The notes beneath the pieces are model-generated. The model saw only the letters and a list, made by a program, of their open reading frames with translations. It was not told the DNA's origin and did no database searches. A stretch of DNA of 64,000 nt from an uncultured Elusimicrobiales bacterium (lineage in GTDB: Bacteria; Elusimicrobiota; Elusimicrobia; Elusimicrobiales; Elusimicrobiaceae): NCBI GenBank assembly GCA_944327085.1, contig CALVGG010000001.1:248001-312000 (forward strand). The letters run 5' to 3'. Shown in pieces: positions 63,988 through 64,000 of this stretch. The position numbers and the translations under genes are program-made. The stretch's first letter is position 1; each line of letters begins with the position of its first letter.

Positions 63988-64000
63988 GGGTAAAGAAGCC

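Noticed and set aside
1-64000. CRISPR arrays, rRNA genes or intact insertion sequences
   Set aside because: No regularly spaced repeats, no rRNA signature stretches and no transposase-like protein were seen on either strand.

Overview
The window is about 64 kb of bacterial chromosome from a Gram-negative (diderm) organism. It has an RND-type efflux adaptor, an outer-membrane beta-barrel protein, an AIDA-type autotransporter remnant and several lipoproteins. A gut-type member of the Elusimicrobiota (Elusimicrobiaceae) fits best: a monomeric [FeFe]-hydrogenase, NifU/NifS for Fe-S assembly, and long type IV pilin-like proteins in an otherwise small-genome anaerobe style. That assignment is an inference of moderate confidence. 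Most of the window is moderately GC-rich, compact and operonic.

Layout. 1-7.8 kb: efflux adaptor with a palindromic operator, sugar O-acetyltransferase, cysK behind a potentially switching RNA leader, cardiolipin synthase, an EEP-family hydrolase and an [FeFe]-hydrogenase. 7.8-16.5 kb, minus strand: two secreted proteins, rpsI/rplM, a tRNA-dihydrouridine synthase, a tandem pair of UshA-like metallophosphatases (one apparently dead), nifS and nifU. 16.5-22.3 kb, plus strand: nadK-recN, two paralogous small membrane proteins, an outer-membrane protein and glycerate kinase. 22.3-24.3 kb: an AT-rich insertion carrying a GmrSD-type restriction gene. 24.3-43.2 kb: an antiporter and a response regulator/GGDEF protein, then a long minus-strand run (hpt-ftsH-glmM-pdxJ-glmS-acpS-nnrD-hydrolase-gph-crcB) and mutS-mutL-EFR1. 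43.3-56.8 kb: tRNA-Tyr, alaS, HAD hydrolase, lipid kinase, a decaying nuclease gene, a pilin remnant and a very cysteine-rich pilin fusion, a NUDIX protein, dnaE, an ankyrin lipoprotein and tRNA-Val.

56.8-62.6 kb, directly behind tRNA-Val(GAC), is an AT-rich graveyard of a mobile element. It holds a frameshifted DUF2924 gene, a DnaB-type helicase C-domain, a WYL-domain regulator broken by many stops and shifts, a PD-(D/E)XK nuclease with a shifted tail, a terminase large-subunit C-terminus and an autotransporter passenger fragment. A hipB-hipA toxin-antitoxin pair follows at 62.6-64 kb. Most of these remnants were recognised only by reading across frames by eye.

Regulation. Extended -10 boxes of the form TGCTA(T/A)AAT recur. 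At several genes with no Shine-Dalgarno sequence the -10 box ends only 6-7 nt before the ATG, so these genes probably give leaderless mRNAs. Strong GC-rich hairpins with T-tracts close most transcription units. One such terminator is duplicated almost perfectly around the gene at 7860-8621.
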